This document shows positions 51,989-61,038 of a stretch of 64,000 nucleotides of DNA, one piece after another (position 1 is the stretch's first letter; each line of letters starts with the position of its first letter). Source of the DNA: Prochlorococcus marinus (GTDB taxonomy: Bacteria > Cyanobacteriota > Cyanobacteriia > PCC-6307 > Cyanobiaceae); the NCBI RefSeq assembly GCF_001180245.1, contig NZ_CVSV01000131.1:124001-188000 (forward strand), read 5' to 3'. The notes under the pieces were generated by a model that had not been told where the DNA came from, did no database searches, and saw only the letters and a program-made list of their open reading frames with translations. The position numbers and the translations under genes were made by a program.

Positions 51989-52136
51989 TCAAGAGCTTAT
52001 ATTTCAAGCTTGCATAAACTTTTTAATTTAAGAAAGTAATTAATAAGTTCTCTTACAAAATGAACACATTTAAAAAACTTATATGAATGTTTAAATACTT
52101 AAATGGGAATTATGGAAAAAACTTTTTGGGCGTATT

Positions 52137-52505
52137 TTAATTTCTGTAGAAGGAACTTCCTTGACTTGTTTTTGATATTTTCCATACATTTCTAGCTATT
52201 TTCGTTGCTAATAATCCTGCTCTTTCTAACTTAGATTTTCCGGGCTTTGCTCCAATTAAAGCTGTCACTTCTGAAGTAGTTAAAGGTGCTCCAGTATTTA
52301 TAGCTAATTGCGTTAACTCCAATCTATCTCTAAGGTTCTTAAGATTTACCTTCTCGATTTTATCTTCTTCTAACCAACTAAAAGATGGATCTTTCTGAGA
52401 TAATTTTTGCATCAAGCTTAAGCTGACTAATCCAAGAGTTTGATCAGGAGTTAATTCTTTTTCAGTGCCAGAAACATTTGGTTCTTTTTTTTGAGAAGTT
52501 CCCAT
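52137..52505 (-). CDS. conserved hypothetical protein next to csoS1D
   Basis: 122 residues, soluble. A polar N-terminus (1-20) precedes helical segments DQTLGLVSLSLMQKLSQKD and LKNLRDRLELTQLAINTG, and a basic C-terminal part (GAKPGKSKLERAGLLATKIARNVWKI) that might bind nucleic acid. No family motif is recognised. It is divergent from csoS1D and upstream, on the same strand, of chlN. Confidence 0.65.
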   Translation of the reverse strand: MGTSQKKEPNVSGTEKELTPDQTLGLVSLSLMQKLSQKDPSFSWLEEDKIEKVNLKNLRDRLELTQLAINTGAPLTTSEVTALIGAKPGKSKLERAGLLATKIARNVWKISKTSQGSSFYRN

Positions 52506-52602
52506 AAAAATGCATATCTTTTACTTGAAGTTATCGTTTTGTGGGAAGCATGCAAGTAAATTTAATGGAAAAAATGAACCATTATCCGTTATAGTCGCGT
52601 GA

Positions 52603-53373
52603 ATGGAACCAACTTCTAGCTTAAACAGAGGGGAACGAAAGAAAGGGAGTTCTCTTGTCACAGGATCTGAGGTACAATCTCAGGCTAGTGGTGCAAGCTG
52701 TTTTATTACAACTGACTCAGAAAAGTCGTTGGTATCCAGACAAGCAAGTCAAGTAGAACAAATTGAGTTAAGAACATATGTTTTTTTAGATTCTCTTCAG
52801 CCTCAATTGGCTGCATATATGGGAACTGTTAGTAGAGGTTTTTTACCAATCCCTGGAGATTCATGCCTATGGATGGAAGTTTCACCTGGGATGGCCGTGC
52901 ATAGAGTCACTGATATTGCCTTAAAGGCTAGTAATGTAAGACTTGGACAGATGATCGTTGAAAGAGCATTTGGTTCTCTTGCCCTCTACCATAAAGATCA
53001 AAGTACTGTTTTGCATTCCGGGGATGTTGTCCTAGATGCTATTGGTAGTGAAGTTAGAAAAAGAACCAAACCTTCAACAAGTTGGACAGAAGTTATTCGA
53101 GCTATTACTCCAGATCATGCTGTTTTAATAAATAGACAAAACAGGAGTGGATCAATGATTCAATCTGGTATGAGTATGTTTATATTAGAAACTGAACCGG
53201 CTGGGTATGTCTTAAAAGCAGCAAATGAAGCAGAAAAAGCATCAAATATAACTGTTGTTGATGTAAAGGCAGTTGGAGCTTTTGGTAGATTAACTCTAGC
53301 AGGGAAAGAAGGAGATGTAGAAGAAGCAGCAGCTGCTGCTATAAGAGCAATTGATGAAATTTCAAATTATTGA
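52603..53373 (+). CDS. csoS1D: carboxysome shell tandem-BMC protein CsoS1D
   Basis: A 256-residue protein with a disordered N-terminal about 48 residues and two fused BMC domains (from about residue 50 and 155). CsoS1D trimers, first described in Prochlorococcus, stack face to face and have a gated central pore thought to pass larger metabolites such as RuBP. It is separated from the main cso operon by rdgB on the other strand, so it has its own transcript. A TATAGT hexamer lies only 7 bases before the ATG, hinting at a very short leader. Confidence 0.95.
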   Translation: MEPTSSLNRGERKKGSSLVTGSEVQSQASGASCFITTDSEKSLVSRQASQVEQIELRTYVFLDSLQPQLAAYMGTVSRGFLPIPGDSCLWMEVSPGMAVHRVTDIALKASNVRLGQMIVERAFGSLALYHKDQSTVLHSGDVVLDAIGSEVRKRTKPSTSWTEVIRAITPDHAVLINRQNRSGSMIQSGMSMFILETEPAGYVLKAANEAEKASNITVVDVKAVGAFGRLTLAGKEGDVEEAAAAAIRAIDEISNY

Positions 53374-53381
53374 GAAATTTT

Positions 53382-53966
53382 TTAATTTAAACCAATTTCT
53401 TTTTTTAGATAAGGTGACATAATTTTTGCAGCTTTACCCCTGCTTCCTAGCTTACTAAGTTGCGATTGTGAGAGCTCTCCATAAACACAGTTTGCTTCTT
53501 TTACCCAAAAAATAGATTCGAACTCCCCATGTGGATATTTTGGGGTCTTAAGAATTTCTCCCCAGCATATTCCAGTTGTATCCTTCACTAAGTTTCCTGA
53601 GGGATCACATAAAACCATACAACTTATAAATCTTGCGCTCCGGTAAGGACTATCAGAAAGTTCATTAATTAATTTTTTAATTTTTTCAGCGTTGGTTTTG
53701 GCATATCGAGCAGAATATATGCCTGGTCGGCCATCTAAGATATCAACTTCAAGGCCTGAATCGTCACCTAATGCCCAAGTTTTTGTCTCTAAAGCGGCTG
53801 CTTTTGCTTTTAAAAGTGCATTCTCAAAATATGTGTTTCCAGTCTCTTCGACATTTAAATATTCTGGTTGCTTCTGAACCCTTAAAGACAAAACATCCAG
53901 CATTTCTGAAATTTCAGAAACTTTGCTTTTGTTGCCACTAGCAATAGTTAGGACTGGAAGGTTCAA
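53382..53966 (-). CDS. rdgB: dITP/XTP pyrophosphatase (HAM1/RdgB)
   Basis: Removes non-canonical purine nucleotides. The 194-residue protein has LTIASGNKSKVSEISEML, the metal-binding TGNTYFENALLKAKAAA, WALGDDSGLEVDILDGRPGIYSARYA and the C-terminal LGSRGKAAKIM. Faces csoS1D tail to tail; divergent from csoS1. Confidence 0.95.
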   Translation of the reverse strand: MNLPVLTIASGNKSKVSEISEMLDVLSLRVQKQPEYLNVEETGNTYFENALLKAKAAALETKTWALGDDSGLEVDILDGRPGIYSARYAKTNAEKIKKLINELSDSPYRSARFISCMVLCDPSGNLVKDTTGICWGEILKTPKYPHGEFESIFWVKEANCVYGELSQSQLSKLGSRGKAAKIMSPYLKKEIGLN

Positions 53967-54030
53967 AATAACAAATAAATTTATTGAGAATATTATCTTA
54001 CTTTAAAGCTAGATACGGAGACAGGAAAGG

Positions 54031-54044
54031 TTGAACATTCCACA
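54031..54044. repeat. 14-bp direct repeat, copy 1
   Basis: TTGAACATTCCACA, identical to 54262-54275. Shortly after each copy comes TAGACA. The second copy is 18 bases before the csoS1 ATG, so copy 1 looks like a duplicated piece of the csoS1 leader. Confidence 0.75.
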
Positions 54045-54169
54045 CCTGTGTAGACAGGGCCTGCCTCGTACGGAAATAACATAATGTAAATTTTTTCTTA
54101 ACACAACAGTATGTTTTGATGCACTAACTAATTTGCATAAGTATTGACATATCAATAGTACCAAGGGTG

Positions 54170-54184
54170 ATAAGTTTAACTTAT
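54170..54184. promoter_or_regulatory. perfect palindrome in the csoS1 upstream region
   Basis: ATAAGTT-T-AACTTAT, a perfect 15-base palindrome 110 bases before the csoS1 ATG. The half-site ATAAGT recurs as a back-to-back pair at 54230-54239. A regulator-binding site for the cso operon is plausible. Confidence 0.45.
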
Positions 54185-54261
54185 GAATGATAGAAAAAAC
54201 ATTAATGGAGATTTTATCGAAAACGCTTGACTTATAAGTACTTAATGAAGCATTCTTCGAA

Positions 54262-54275
54262 TTGAACATTCCACA
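54262..54275. repeat. 14-bp direct repeat, copy 2
   Basis: TTGAACATTCCACA, the copy nearest csoS1, followed by a short AT-rich stretch and TAGACAATGG, which includes the csoS1 start codon. Confidence 0.75.
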
Positions 54276-54293
54276 TTTAGTATTTAGTAGACA

Positions 54294-54605
54294 ATGGCTA
54301 CAGAAACAATGGGTATCGCTCTCGGCATGATCGAGACACGCGGACTTGTACCTGCAATCGAAGCAGCAGACGCAATGACAAAGGCAGCAGAAGTTCGCCT
54401 TATTGGTCGTGAATTCGTTGGCGGCGGTTATGTCACAGTATTAGTTAGAGGCGAAACAGGCGCAGTTAACGCAGCTGTAAGAGCTGGTGCAGATGCTTGT
54501 GAAAGAGTTGGTGACGGTTTAGTTGCAGCTCACATTATTGCTCGTCCTCACAGAGAAGTTGAACCTGCTCTAGGTAACGGTGAATTTCTTGGTCAAAAGG
54601 ACTAA
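54294..54605 (+). CDS. csoS1: major carboxysome shell hexamer protein CsoS1
   Basis: A 103-residue single-domain BMC protein (GIALGMIETRGLVPAIEAADAMTKAAEV, GGGYVTVLVRGETGAVNAAV, HIIARPHREVEPAL) that forms the flat facets of the alpha-carboxysome. The central pore conducts bicarbonate and RuBP. First gene of the operon. Codons are more GC-rich and C-ending than in neighbouring genes, consistent with very high expression. Confidence 0.97.
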   Translation: MATETMGIALGMIETRGLVPAIEAADAMTKAAEVRLIGREFVGGGYVTVLVRGETGAVNAAVRAGADACERVGDGLVAAHIIARPHREVEPALGNGEFLGQKD

Positions 54606-54674
54606 TTAAGTAAAGCAAGATTTATAAATTTTGCACAATAATTATTTTCCCTACACAGACCTAAATTTATCCTT

Positions 54675-56090
54675 ATGAGTAAGAAGTATGATGCAGGGGT
54701 AAAGGAGTACAGAGATACCTACTGGACTCCAGAATATGTACCCCTAGACACCGATTTACTAGCCTGTTTCAAATGTACAGGTCAAGAAGGTGTCCCCAGA
54801 GAAGAAGTTGCAGCAGCTGTTGCCGCTGAATCTTCAACAGGTACTTGGTCAACAGTTTGGTCCGAGTTACTTACAGACTTAGAATTTTATAAAGGACGTT
54901 GTTATCGAATAGAAGACGTTCCTGGAGATCCTGAAGCTTTTTATGCTTTTATTGCATATCCTCTAGATCTTTTTGAAGAAGGTTCTATTACAAACGTATT
55001 AACATCTCTAGTAGGAAACGTTTTTGGATTTAAAGCTTTAAGACACTTACGTCTAGAAGATATTAGATTCCCAATCGCTTTCATCAAAACTTGCGGTGGT
55101 CCACCAAATGGAATTGTAGTTGAAAGAGATCGTTTAAACAAATATGGAAGACCTCTTCTTGGTTGTACCATTAAACCTAAATTAGGATTATCTGGTAAAA
55201 ACTATGGTCGAGTTGTATATGAGTGCCTTAGAGGTGGTCTTGATTTAACGAAGGATGACGAGAATATAAATTCTCAACCATTCCAGCGTTGGAGAGAAAG
55301 ATTTGAGTTTGTTGCAGAAGCAGTTAAGCTTGCCCAGCAAGAAACTGGAGAAGTTAAAGGTCACTACTTAAACTGTACTGCTAACACTCCTGAAGAACTC
55401 TACGAAAGAGCTGAATTCGCTAAAGAGCTAGATATGCCAATCATCATGCATGATTACATAACTGGCGGTTTTACTGCAAATACTGGATTAGCAAACTGGT
55501 GTCGTAAAAATGGCATGCTTCTACATATTCATAGAGCTATGCATGCTGTTATTGATAGACATCCAAAACATGGTATCCATTTCAGAGTTCTAGCAAAATG
55601 TTTGAGACTCTCCGGAGGAGATCAATTACATACTGGAACAGTTGTTGGAAAACTAGAAGGTGATCGTCAAACAACTCTTGGTTACATTGACAACTTAAGA
55701 GAGTCATTTGTTCCTGAAGATAGATCAAGAGGTAACTTCTTTGATCAAGATTGGGGTTCAATGCCAGGAGTATTTGCCGTCGCATCAGGTGGTATTCACG
55801 TTTGGCATATGCCTGCACTCTTAGCAATTTTTGGAGATGATTCTTGTCTTCAGTTCGGTGGAGGAACACATGGTCATCCATGGGGTTCAGCTGCAGGAGC
55901 TGCAGCTAATAGAGTCGCTTTAGAAGCTTGTGTAAAAGCACGTAATGCTGGTCGCGAAATCGAAAAAGAGAGTAGAGACATTCTTATGGAAGCTGCTAAA
56001 CACAGTCCTGAATTAGCTATTGCTCTTGAAACTTGGAAGGAAATTAAGTTTGAATTTGATACCGTCGACAAACTAGACGTTCAAGGTTAA
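54675..56090 (+). CDS. rbcL: RuBisCO large subunit, form IA
   Basis: 471 residues. Active-site segments include TIKPKLG (K167, K169), the carbamylated lysine K193 in [10 protein letters not shown], the loop-6 lysine in VVGKLEGDR, and [14 protein letters not shown] near the phosphate site. The sequence type and the csoS context mark it as proteobacterial-type form IA, encapsulated in the alpha-carboxysome. 69 bases separate it from csoS1 and 93 from rbcS. Confidence 0.99.
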
Positions 56091-56104
56091 ACCAGATTTC
56101 AATA

Positions 56105-56129
56105 TTGAGGAGATTCTCCTTCTCCTCAA
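56105..56129 (+). other. stable hairpin between rbcL and rbcS
   Basis: TTGAGGAGA (56105-56113) pairs with TCTCCTCAA (56121-56129) around a seven-base loop, 14 bases after the rbcL stop. There is no following T-run, so it likely protects or processes the mRNA rather than terminating it. Confidence 0.65.
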
Positions 56130-56183
56130 ACTTCTACAAACCTCGTTCTATTACGAGTATTTTCATTCACATTTAAATTAATT

Positions 56184-56525
56184 ATGCCTTTCCAGAGCAC
56201 AGTAGGCGACTATCAAACAGTTGCAACCCTGGAAACATTCGGTTTCTTACCACCGATGACCCAGGAAGAAATATACGATCAAATTGCATACATAATTGCT
56301 CAAGGCTGGAGTCCTGTTATTGAGCATGTTCATCCTAGTGGAAGTATGCAAACTTATTGGTCTTATTGGAAGCTCCCATTTTTTGGGGAAAAAGATCTTA
56401 ACTTGGTTGTAAGTGAATTAGAGGCATGTCATAGAGCATACCCTGATCACCATGTAAGAATCATCGGATACGATGCTTACACTCAAAGCCAAGGAACAGC
56501 TTTTGTAGTTTTCCAAGGACGTTAA
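56184..56525 (+). CDS. rbcS: RuBisCO small subunit, form IA
   Basis: 113 residues with the small-subunit pattern ETFGFLPPMTQEEIYDQIAYII, PSGSMQTYWSYWKLPFFGE and HHVRIIGYDAYTQSQGTAFVVF. It is of the short form I type used in carboxysomes. It is followed by a terminator-like hairpin before csoS2. Confidence 0.98.
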   Translation: MPFQSTVGDYQTVATLETFGFLPPMTQEEIYDQIAYIIAQGWSPVIEHVHPSGSMQTYWSYWKLPFFGEKDLNLVVSELEACHRAYPDHHVRIIGYDAYTQSQGTAFVVFQGR

Positions 56526-56547
56526 ATCTACTTTATGTAGTAAGTAT

Positions 56548-56582
56548 CTTTCTCCAAAAAATATTTTTGGAGAAAGTTTTTT
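56548..56582 (+). terminator. intrinsic terminator (partial) between rbcS and csoS2
   Basis: CTTTCTCCAAAAA (56548-56560) pairs perfectly with TTTTTGGAGAAAG (56564-56576) around a three-base loop, followed by TTTTTT (56577-56582). This is the clearest rho-independent terminator shape in the window. As csoS2 follows after about 25 bases on the same strand, it probably attenuates rather than blocks transcription. Confidence 0.8.
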
Positions 56583-56607
56583 CAAAAGAGTTTCACATTT
56601 GAAGATT

Positions 56608-58905
56608 ATGTCAAAAAAAACCAGTAGAGAGATTGCATTAGAAAGAAGAAAGGCGATGAGTGATAGCGGTAAAAAAGCTGCTGCTTATTCTTCAACTACT
56701 AAAGATAGAGTTCGATCTTCTCAAGATATACAGATTTCTGGGACTCAGTCTTCTCCTAATAATCAAAATATTTCTAAACCAGCTACAAATCATATTCCAA
56801 AAACTCAGGTTAACAGAAAGTCTTCTTCAACAACTTTATCTAGTAAAGAGTTGGTAATAGAGAGAAGAAAAGCAATGTCTACCCATGGCAAATCAGCTAT
56901 AACTTCATCCGATAGAACCCGTACTGATGCTAAAAAAGAAAGTCCTGTAACCACAGTTAAATCAACAATAAGTAAAAAACAAGAAAGTCAAGGTTCAACT
57001 ATTACAGAATCTAAGTCTCTAAAACCAAACGTTAAAAGAAGAATTAATCAGAAGAGAAAACCTATAACTAATACAAGTAGAGATATTGTTTTAGCGAGAA
57101 GAGAAGCTCAATCTAAGCATGGAAAATCAGCAACTAAACAAAATACCAGTGCAGCTTCTTTAGCGAGAAGGGGAGACCCAGATTTAAGTAGTAGAGAGAT
57201 TTCTCAGAGAGTGAGAGAGCTAAGAAGTAAAACTGGTGCCACAGGCAAAAAAGGTAATGGTAAATGTAGACCATGTGGTCCAAATAAAAATGGAGCTAAA
57301 CAAAATATTGCTGACGCTAGCTGGAAAGTTGGTAAAAGTGAAACTGATTCCGGTCAAATAGTTACTGGAACACAAGCTAATAGATCTGTAAAAACCACAG
57401 GTAATGAAGCAAGTACATGCAGAACTGTCACTGGCACTCAATATATGGGAGCAGAAGTAGTTGACCAATTTTGTCAAGATAGACCAAGTTATAAACAACC
57501 ACTTAGATCTACTGTTACCTCTACAACATCAGGTAATAAAGTAACTGGAAATGAAGTCGGTAGATCTGAAAGGGTCACAGGCGATGAGCCAGGGACTTGT
57601 AAAAACCTTACAGGTACTGAATATGTATCTGCCAATCAATCACAGAAGTATTGTGGTGATGTTTCAAAAAATCCTTCAAAGGTTAAACATAGTACTACAA
57701 CTGATGGATTAAAAGTATCTGGATCACTTCCTGGTAGATCAACTCTTGTTACTGGAGATGAATCTGGTTCTGGACATCAGTTAACTGGAGATCAATATCT
57801 TGGCTCAGAGCCAAATCCAAAAGGTAAGGTATTTGAAAAAGTAGGGAGTTACAACACTCTTAATGGGAATAATGTAACTGGTACAGGTGTAGGACGATCA
57901 GACCATATGACAGGTAATGAACAGGGGAGTTGCAAAAATGTAACTGGTGATGAGTACATAGGATCTCAACAATATGAGAAGTTTTGCGGTTCAAAACCAA
58001 AACCAGAAGCTAGAAAAGTAGGTTTAAGCCTTTCTTCAAAGTCAAATTTAATAAGCGGGACTATGACAGGAAGATCAAAAATAGTAACTGGAGATGAACC
58101 AGGTTCATGCAAAGTGTTAACAGGAACACCATACGCAGGCTTAGATCAGATTAATGATAATTGTAGTACTGAGATTTCTGAAGATATGAAATCCCGATCA
58201 ACAGTTAATTCTGGAAATAATTCAAATGCCAGACTTACAGGACAACAACCAGGAATTGGAGGAGTAATGACTGGTGCTAAGAAAGGTGCGTGTAAAAATC
58301 TAACAGGGACTCCTTATGTTGGTGGAGATCAGTTCTCACAAGCTTGCGATAATCCTCCAAATGATACTGCTTATGCAAATCCAGAAAAATCAGCAGGTAA
58401 CTCTTGGAATGAATTCTCTGTTAAATCACCATCAAGAGATAAATATTCTGAAAAAAATACTCAAGGAGTTACAGGTAATGAATATGAAAATGGTTCAAAG
58501 GTAACAGGACCTTTTGATATGGCAGTTGATAAGGTCACTGGGACTGAAAAATTTAGATTTGAACCTAATAAAAATATTACTTATAAACAAAAAATGGAAA
58601 TTGAAGAGGCAGACCGTGTTGCAAAGACACCTGAAAAAAGAGTCGCATCAAGGATTACTGGTGAAGGACAATCAGTAGGAAACGTAACTGGAGATGATTG
58701 GGATCGCGGCGATAAGGTAACAGGTACAGAAGGAGCTTCCTCTAGAAAGCGAAATCCATCAAGAGCAGGATTTATGAGCGCAATGCCCCCTATGGAAGTT
58801 AAAAGAAATGAGGAAACAGAAAAACCAGATTTCTTGATAACTGGATCTAGTGGAAATACTCGTGAAGGACAACTTGTTACCTTTTCAGGTGGTGCAAGAG
58901 GTTAA
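56608..58905 (+). CDS. csoS2: carboxysome scaffold protein CsoS2
   Basis: A 765-residue intrinsically disordered organiser that binds RuBisCO and shell. The N-terminal part has four RuBisCO-binding repeats of the type SREIALERRKAMSDSGK (near residues 6, 77, 156 and 193). The middle has six repeats built on VTG/ LTGTxY(M/V/A)G, most with a Cys before and after (such as CRTVTGTQYMG); the third (about residue 389) lacks both. The C-terminal region has NVTGDDWDRGDKVTGTEG and ends in VTFSGGARG, the shell-anchoring tail. The ATG at 56608 (SKKTSREIALE) is preferred over TTG at 56599. It may be made as one full-length form. Confidence 0.96.
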   Translation: MSKKTSREIALERRKAMSDSGKKAAAYSSTTKDRVRSSQDIQISGTQSSPNNQNISKPATNHIPKTQVNRKSSSTTLSSKELVIERRKAMSTHGKSAITSSDRTRTDAKKESPVTTVKSTISKKQESQGSTITESKSLKPNVKRRINQKRKPITNTSRDIVLARREAQSKHGKSATKQNTSAASLARRGDPDLSSREISQRVRELRSKTGATGKKGNGKCRPCGPNKNGAKQNIADASWKVGKSETDSGQIVTGTQANRSVKTTGNEASTCRTVTGTQYMGAEVVDQFCQDRPSYKQPLRSTVTSTTSGNKVTGNEVGRSERVTGDEPGTCKNLTGTEYVSANQSQKYCGDVSKNPSKVKHSTTTDGLKVSGSLPGRSTLVTGDESGSGHQLTGDQYLGSEPNPKGKVFEKVGSYNTLNGNNVTGTGVGRSDHMTGNEQGSCKNVTGDEYIGSQQYEKFCGSKPKPEARKVGLSLSSKSNLISGTMTGRSKIVTGDEPGSCKVLTGTPYAGLDQINDNCSTEISEDMKSRSTVNSGNNSNARLTGQQPGIGGVMTGAKKGACKNLTGTPYVGGDQFSQACDNPPNDTAYANPEKSAGNSWNEFSVKSPSRDKYSEKNTQGVTGNEYENGSKVTGPFDMAVDKVTGTEKFRFEPNKNITYKQKMEIEEADRVAKTPEKRVASRITGEGQSVGNVTGDDWDRGDKVTGTEGASSRKRNPSRAGFMSAMPPMEVKRNEETEKPDFLITGSSGNTREGQLVTFSGGARG

Positions 58906-58912
58906 GTAAATA

Positions 58913-60442
58913 ATGCCTTTAAGAGGACTGGCTAAAGCCAAGAACTTCACATTGGGGCCAACAGCTCCAATGAAAACTTTTACTGAAAATATCCATATAC
59001 AAACTAAAGAATCAAATAATTTCCCAAATTCTGGAAAGTCTCATAAATTAACCAACAATATCCAAAATGAAAATCTATTTAGGTATGAAAGTAAAATAAA
59101 AGGTGATTTTGACGAAATTGTTCCAACTCTCAAGGAAATTGCTCGAATTCAACATCACGAAGATTTTATAAATAAGGCTCAGAAAATATCAAGAAAAAAT
59201 TTGGGAATAGATTTACCCCTACATGTATTAGATAAATCCTGGGTTAAACCTCTTGATATGAGGGCTTTATATGCATGGTGTGCTTTCAAACAGCATGAGA
59301 AACTTAGCGATAATTTTTTTAACAATGATCCACTTGAAGGTGCTGCTGGAAGTAGGGATGCGGAAGACTTTGAAAAATTTCTCTTAGATTGTGGAATACA
59401 TTTACTTGATATAACTCCTTGTTCAGATGGAAGATTAGCTCATTCAATTGCTTATGTAATGAGAATACCTTTTAGTTCAGTAAGAAGAAGATCCCATGCT
59501 GGAGCACTATTTGATATTGAAAATACCGTTAATCGATGGGTAAAAACTGAACATAAAAGATATAGAGAGAATATCCCTAATGAAGCGCATAATGATACCA
59601 GGTATTTAAAAGTTGTAACTTATCATTTTAGTTCTGTAGATCCTTTGCATCAGGGATGTGCAGCTCATGGGAGTAATGACCAGTTAGCGGCAGAAGAAGG
59701 TAGAAGTAAACTATATGCTTTCAAAGAGGCTGTAGAGAATAGCTTTTGCTGTGGTGCTTCTGTGGATTTAATGTTAATTGGACTTGATACAGACACTGAT
59801 TCATTAAAAATACATTTGTCAACAAGGGATGGAGGGATTGATTTAGAAAAAACTATTTCTACTTTGGAAATTTATAATTCAACAATAAACTTTTCACAAG
59901 AGGATGCAGAGAGAGAAATTTGTCAAATAGTTTCTAAACAATCTTCAAAAGATAAACTAAGTGGACTAGAAAAATTTATGTATAAATTAATTGTCAATAA
60001 TATTTCTCAAATTGATTATGTTAAGAGTTTTCATAATGGTTCCTATGAAGATATTGGACATGCAGAGAGGTTTATTGGAGTAGGTATAGGTTTTAAAGAA
60101 GTACATCTCAGAAATTTAACTTATTTTGCTCATTTAGATACAGTCGAAGAAGGGGCTCCAGATTTAGATGTAGGAGTGAAGATTTTTTCTGGATTAAATG
60201 TTTCTCAAGATCTACCTATTCCAGTAGTAATAAGATTTGATTACTCTGGAAAAGTGCCTGGTGCAAAAGAGAGGGCAATAAAAGATTGTGAAAGAGTTAA
60301 TAATGCGATATCAATTAGATATAAAAATTTAGTTGATCAAGGTTTGTTACATACTTGCTCTACTATTAGAGATAGGGACAACATTCATTCCGCCAAAATT
60401 ATTGGAATGTCTTTAGATAAAAAAACAGAGGAGGCTCACTAA
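58913..60442 (+). CDS. csoSCA: carboxysomal carbonic anhydrase CsoSCA
   Basis: Converts bicarbonate to CO2 inside the carboxysome; a divergent beta-type carbonic anhydrase once called CsoS3. The 509-residue protein has a basic disordered N-terminus that docks on RuBisCO, a helical domain, and a catalytic domain with zinc ligands in TPCSDGRLAH (C170, with D172/R174), TYHFSS (H238) and HQGCAAHG (C249), followed by a decayed duplicate domain. Eight bases after csoS2. Confidence 0.96.
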   Translation: MPLRGLAKAKNFTLGPTAPMKTFTENIHIQTKESNNFPNSGKSHKLTNNIQNENLFRYESKIKGDFDEIVPTLKEIARIQHHEDFINKAQKISRKNLGIDLPLHVLDKSWVKPLDMRALYAWCAFKQHEKLSDNFFNNDPLEGAAGSRDAEDFEKFLLDCGIHLLDITPCSDGRLAHSIAYVMRIPFSSVRRRSHAGALFDIENTVNRWVKTEHKRYRENIPNEAHNDTRYLKVVTYHFSSVDPLHQGCAAHGSNDQLAAEEGRSKLYAFKEAVENSFCCGASVDLMLIGLDTDTDSLKIHLSTRDGGIDLEKTISTLEIYNSTINFSQEDAEREICQIVSKQSSKDKLSGLEKFMYKLIVNNISQIDYVKSFHNGSYEDIGHAERFIGVGIGFKEVHLRNLTYFAHLDTVEEGAPDLDVGVKIFSGLNVSQDLPIPVVIRFDYSGKVPGAKERAIKDCERVNNAISIRYKNLVDQGLLHTCSTIRDRDNIHSAKIIGMSLDKKTEEAH

Positions 60443-60444
60443 TT

Positions 60445-60696
60445 ATGTTGATTTGCAAGGTTGTAAAACCACTTGTTTCTACCAATAGGATTCCTGGTTT
60501 TGAACATAAACATCTGCAGGTTGTATTAGATGGTTCTTCTAAAAAAGTTGCAGTTGATGCTGTTGGCTGTAAGCCAGGAGATTGGGTTATTTGTGTTGGA
60601 AGTTCTGCTGCTAGGGAAGCAGCTGGAAGCAAATCTTATCCAAGCGATTTAACGATTGTTGGAATAATTGATCATTGGGATCCTGACAAGTCATAA
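60445..60696 (+). CDS. csoS4A: carboxysome vertex pentamer protein CsoS4A
   Basis: 83 residues of the BMV (EutN/CcmL) family: LICKVVKPLVSTNRIPGFEHKHLQVV, AVDAVGCKPGDWVICVGSSAA and the tail IVGIIDHWD. Pentamers cap shell vertices. It starts two bases after the csoSCA stop with AGAGGAGG as ribosome-binding site. Confidence 0.96.
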   Translation: MLICKVVKPLVSTNRIPGFEHKHLQVVLDGSSKKVAVDAVGCKPGDWVICVGSSAAREAAGSKSYPSDLTIVGIIDHWDPDKS

Positions 60697-60715
60697 AAAA
60701 AGGAGGATATAAATT

Positions 60716-60964
60716 ATGGAAATTATGAAGGTATTAGGAAGAATGGTATGTACTCAAAGAGTCGCTGGCTTAGGACATATGAATTTAAGAATTTTGGAAA
60801 ATAATAAGGGCAAGAAATTAGTTGCAGTTGATCCTGTTGGTGCCAGAGAAGGTAACTGGGTTTTTACTGCCAGTGGCTCTGCTGCGAGATTTGCATGCCC
60901 TAACCCAGAAGTTCAAACGGATTTAACAATTGGAGGTATTATTGATTATTGGGAGAGTGACTAA
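60716..60964 (+). CDS. csoS4B: carboxysome vertex pentamer protein CsoS4B
   Basis: 82 residues, paralogue of CsoS4A: MKVLGRMVCTQRVAGLGHMNLRI, AVDPVGAREGNWVFTASGSAAR and IGGIIDYWESD. Start ATG at 60716 is set by the near-perfect Shine-Dalgarno AGGAGG at 60701-60706; an ATG three codons later is also in frame. Loss of vertex proteins makes carboxysomes leaky in studied species. Confidence 0.96.
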   Translation: MEIMKVLGRMVCTQRVAGLGHMNLRILENNKGKKLVAVDPVGAREGNWVFTASGSAARFACPNPEVQTDLTIGGIIDYWESD

Positions 60965-61038
60965 AAATTTTAACTTCAAAAATTTATTGAGAAACTTTGT
61001 TGAATGTATAGTGTAATTAGTCTTGAATAAAGAATGTA

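Larger units (their letters stand above)
53967..54293. promoter_or_regulatory. rdgB-csoS1 divergent region with the cso operon promoter/leader
   Basis: 327 bases with no convincing gene. Upstream of csoS1 I see TTGACA at 54144-54149 and TTGACT at 54227-54232 as possible -35 elements, a perfect palindrome at 54170-54184, a second palindrome ACTTATAAGT at 54230-54239, and two copies of a 14-mer. Which start sites are used cannot be told from sequence. Confidence 0.55.

Noticed and set aside
52590..52602. TATAGT seven bases before the csoS1D ATG as proof of a leaderless transcript
   Set aside because: No -35 element at a proper distance, and such hexamers are common by chance in AT-rich DNA; mentioned only as a hint.
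54009..54269. Minus-strand open frame of 86 codons in the rdgB-csoS1 gap
   Set aside because: Composition is not protein-like, it covers the csoS1 promoter region and palindromes, and it resembles no family.
57220..57498. Minus-strand open frame opposite csoS2
   Set aside because: It mirrors the Thr/Gly/Val-rich repeats of csoS2 and has no independent support.
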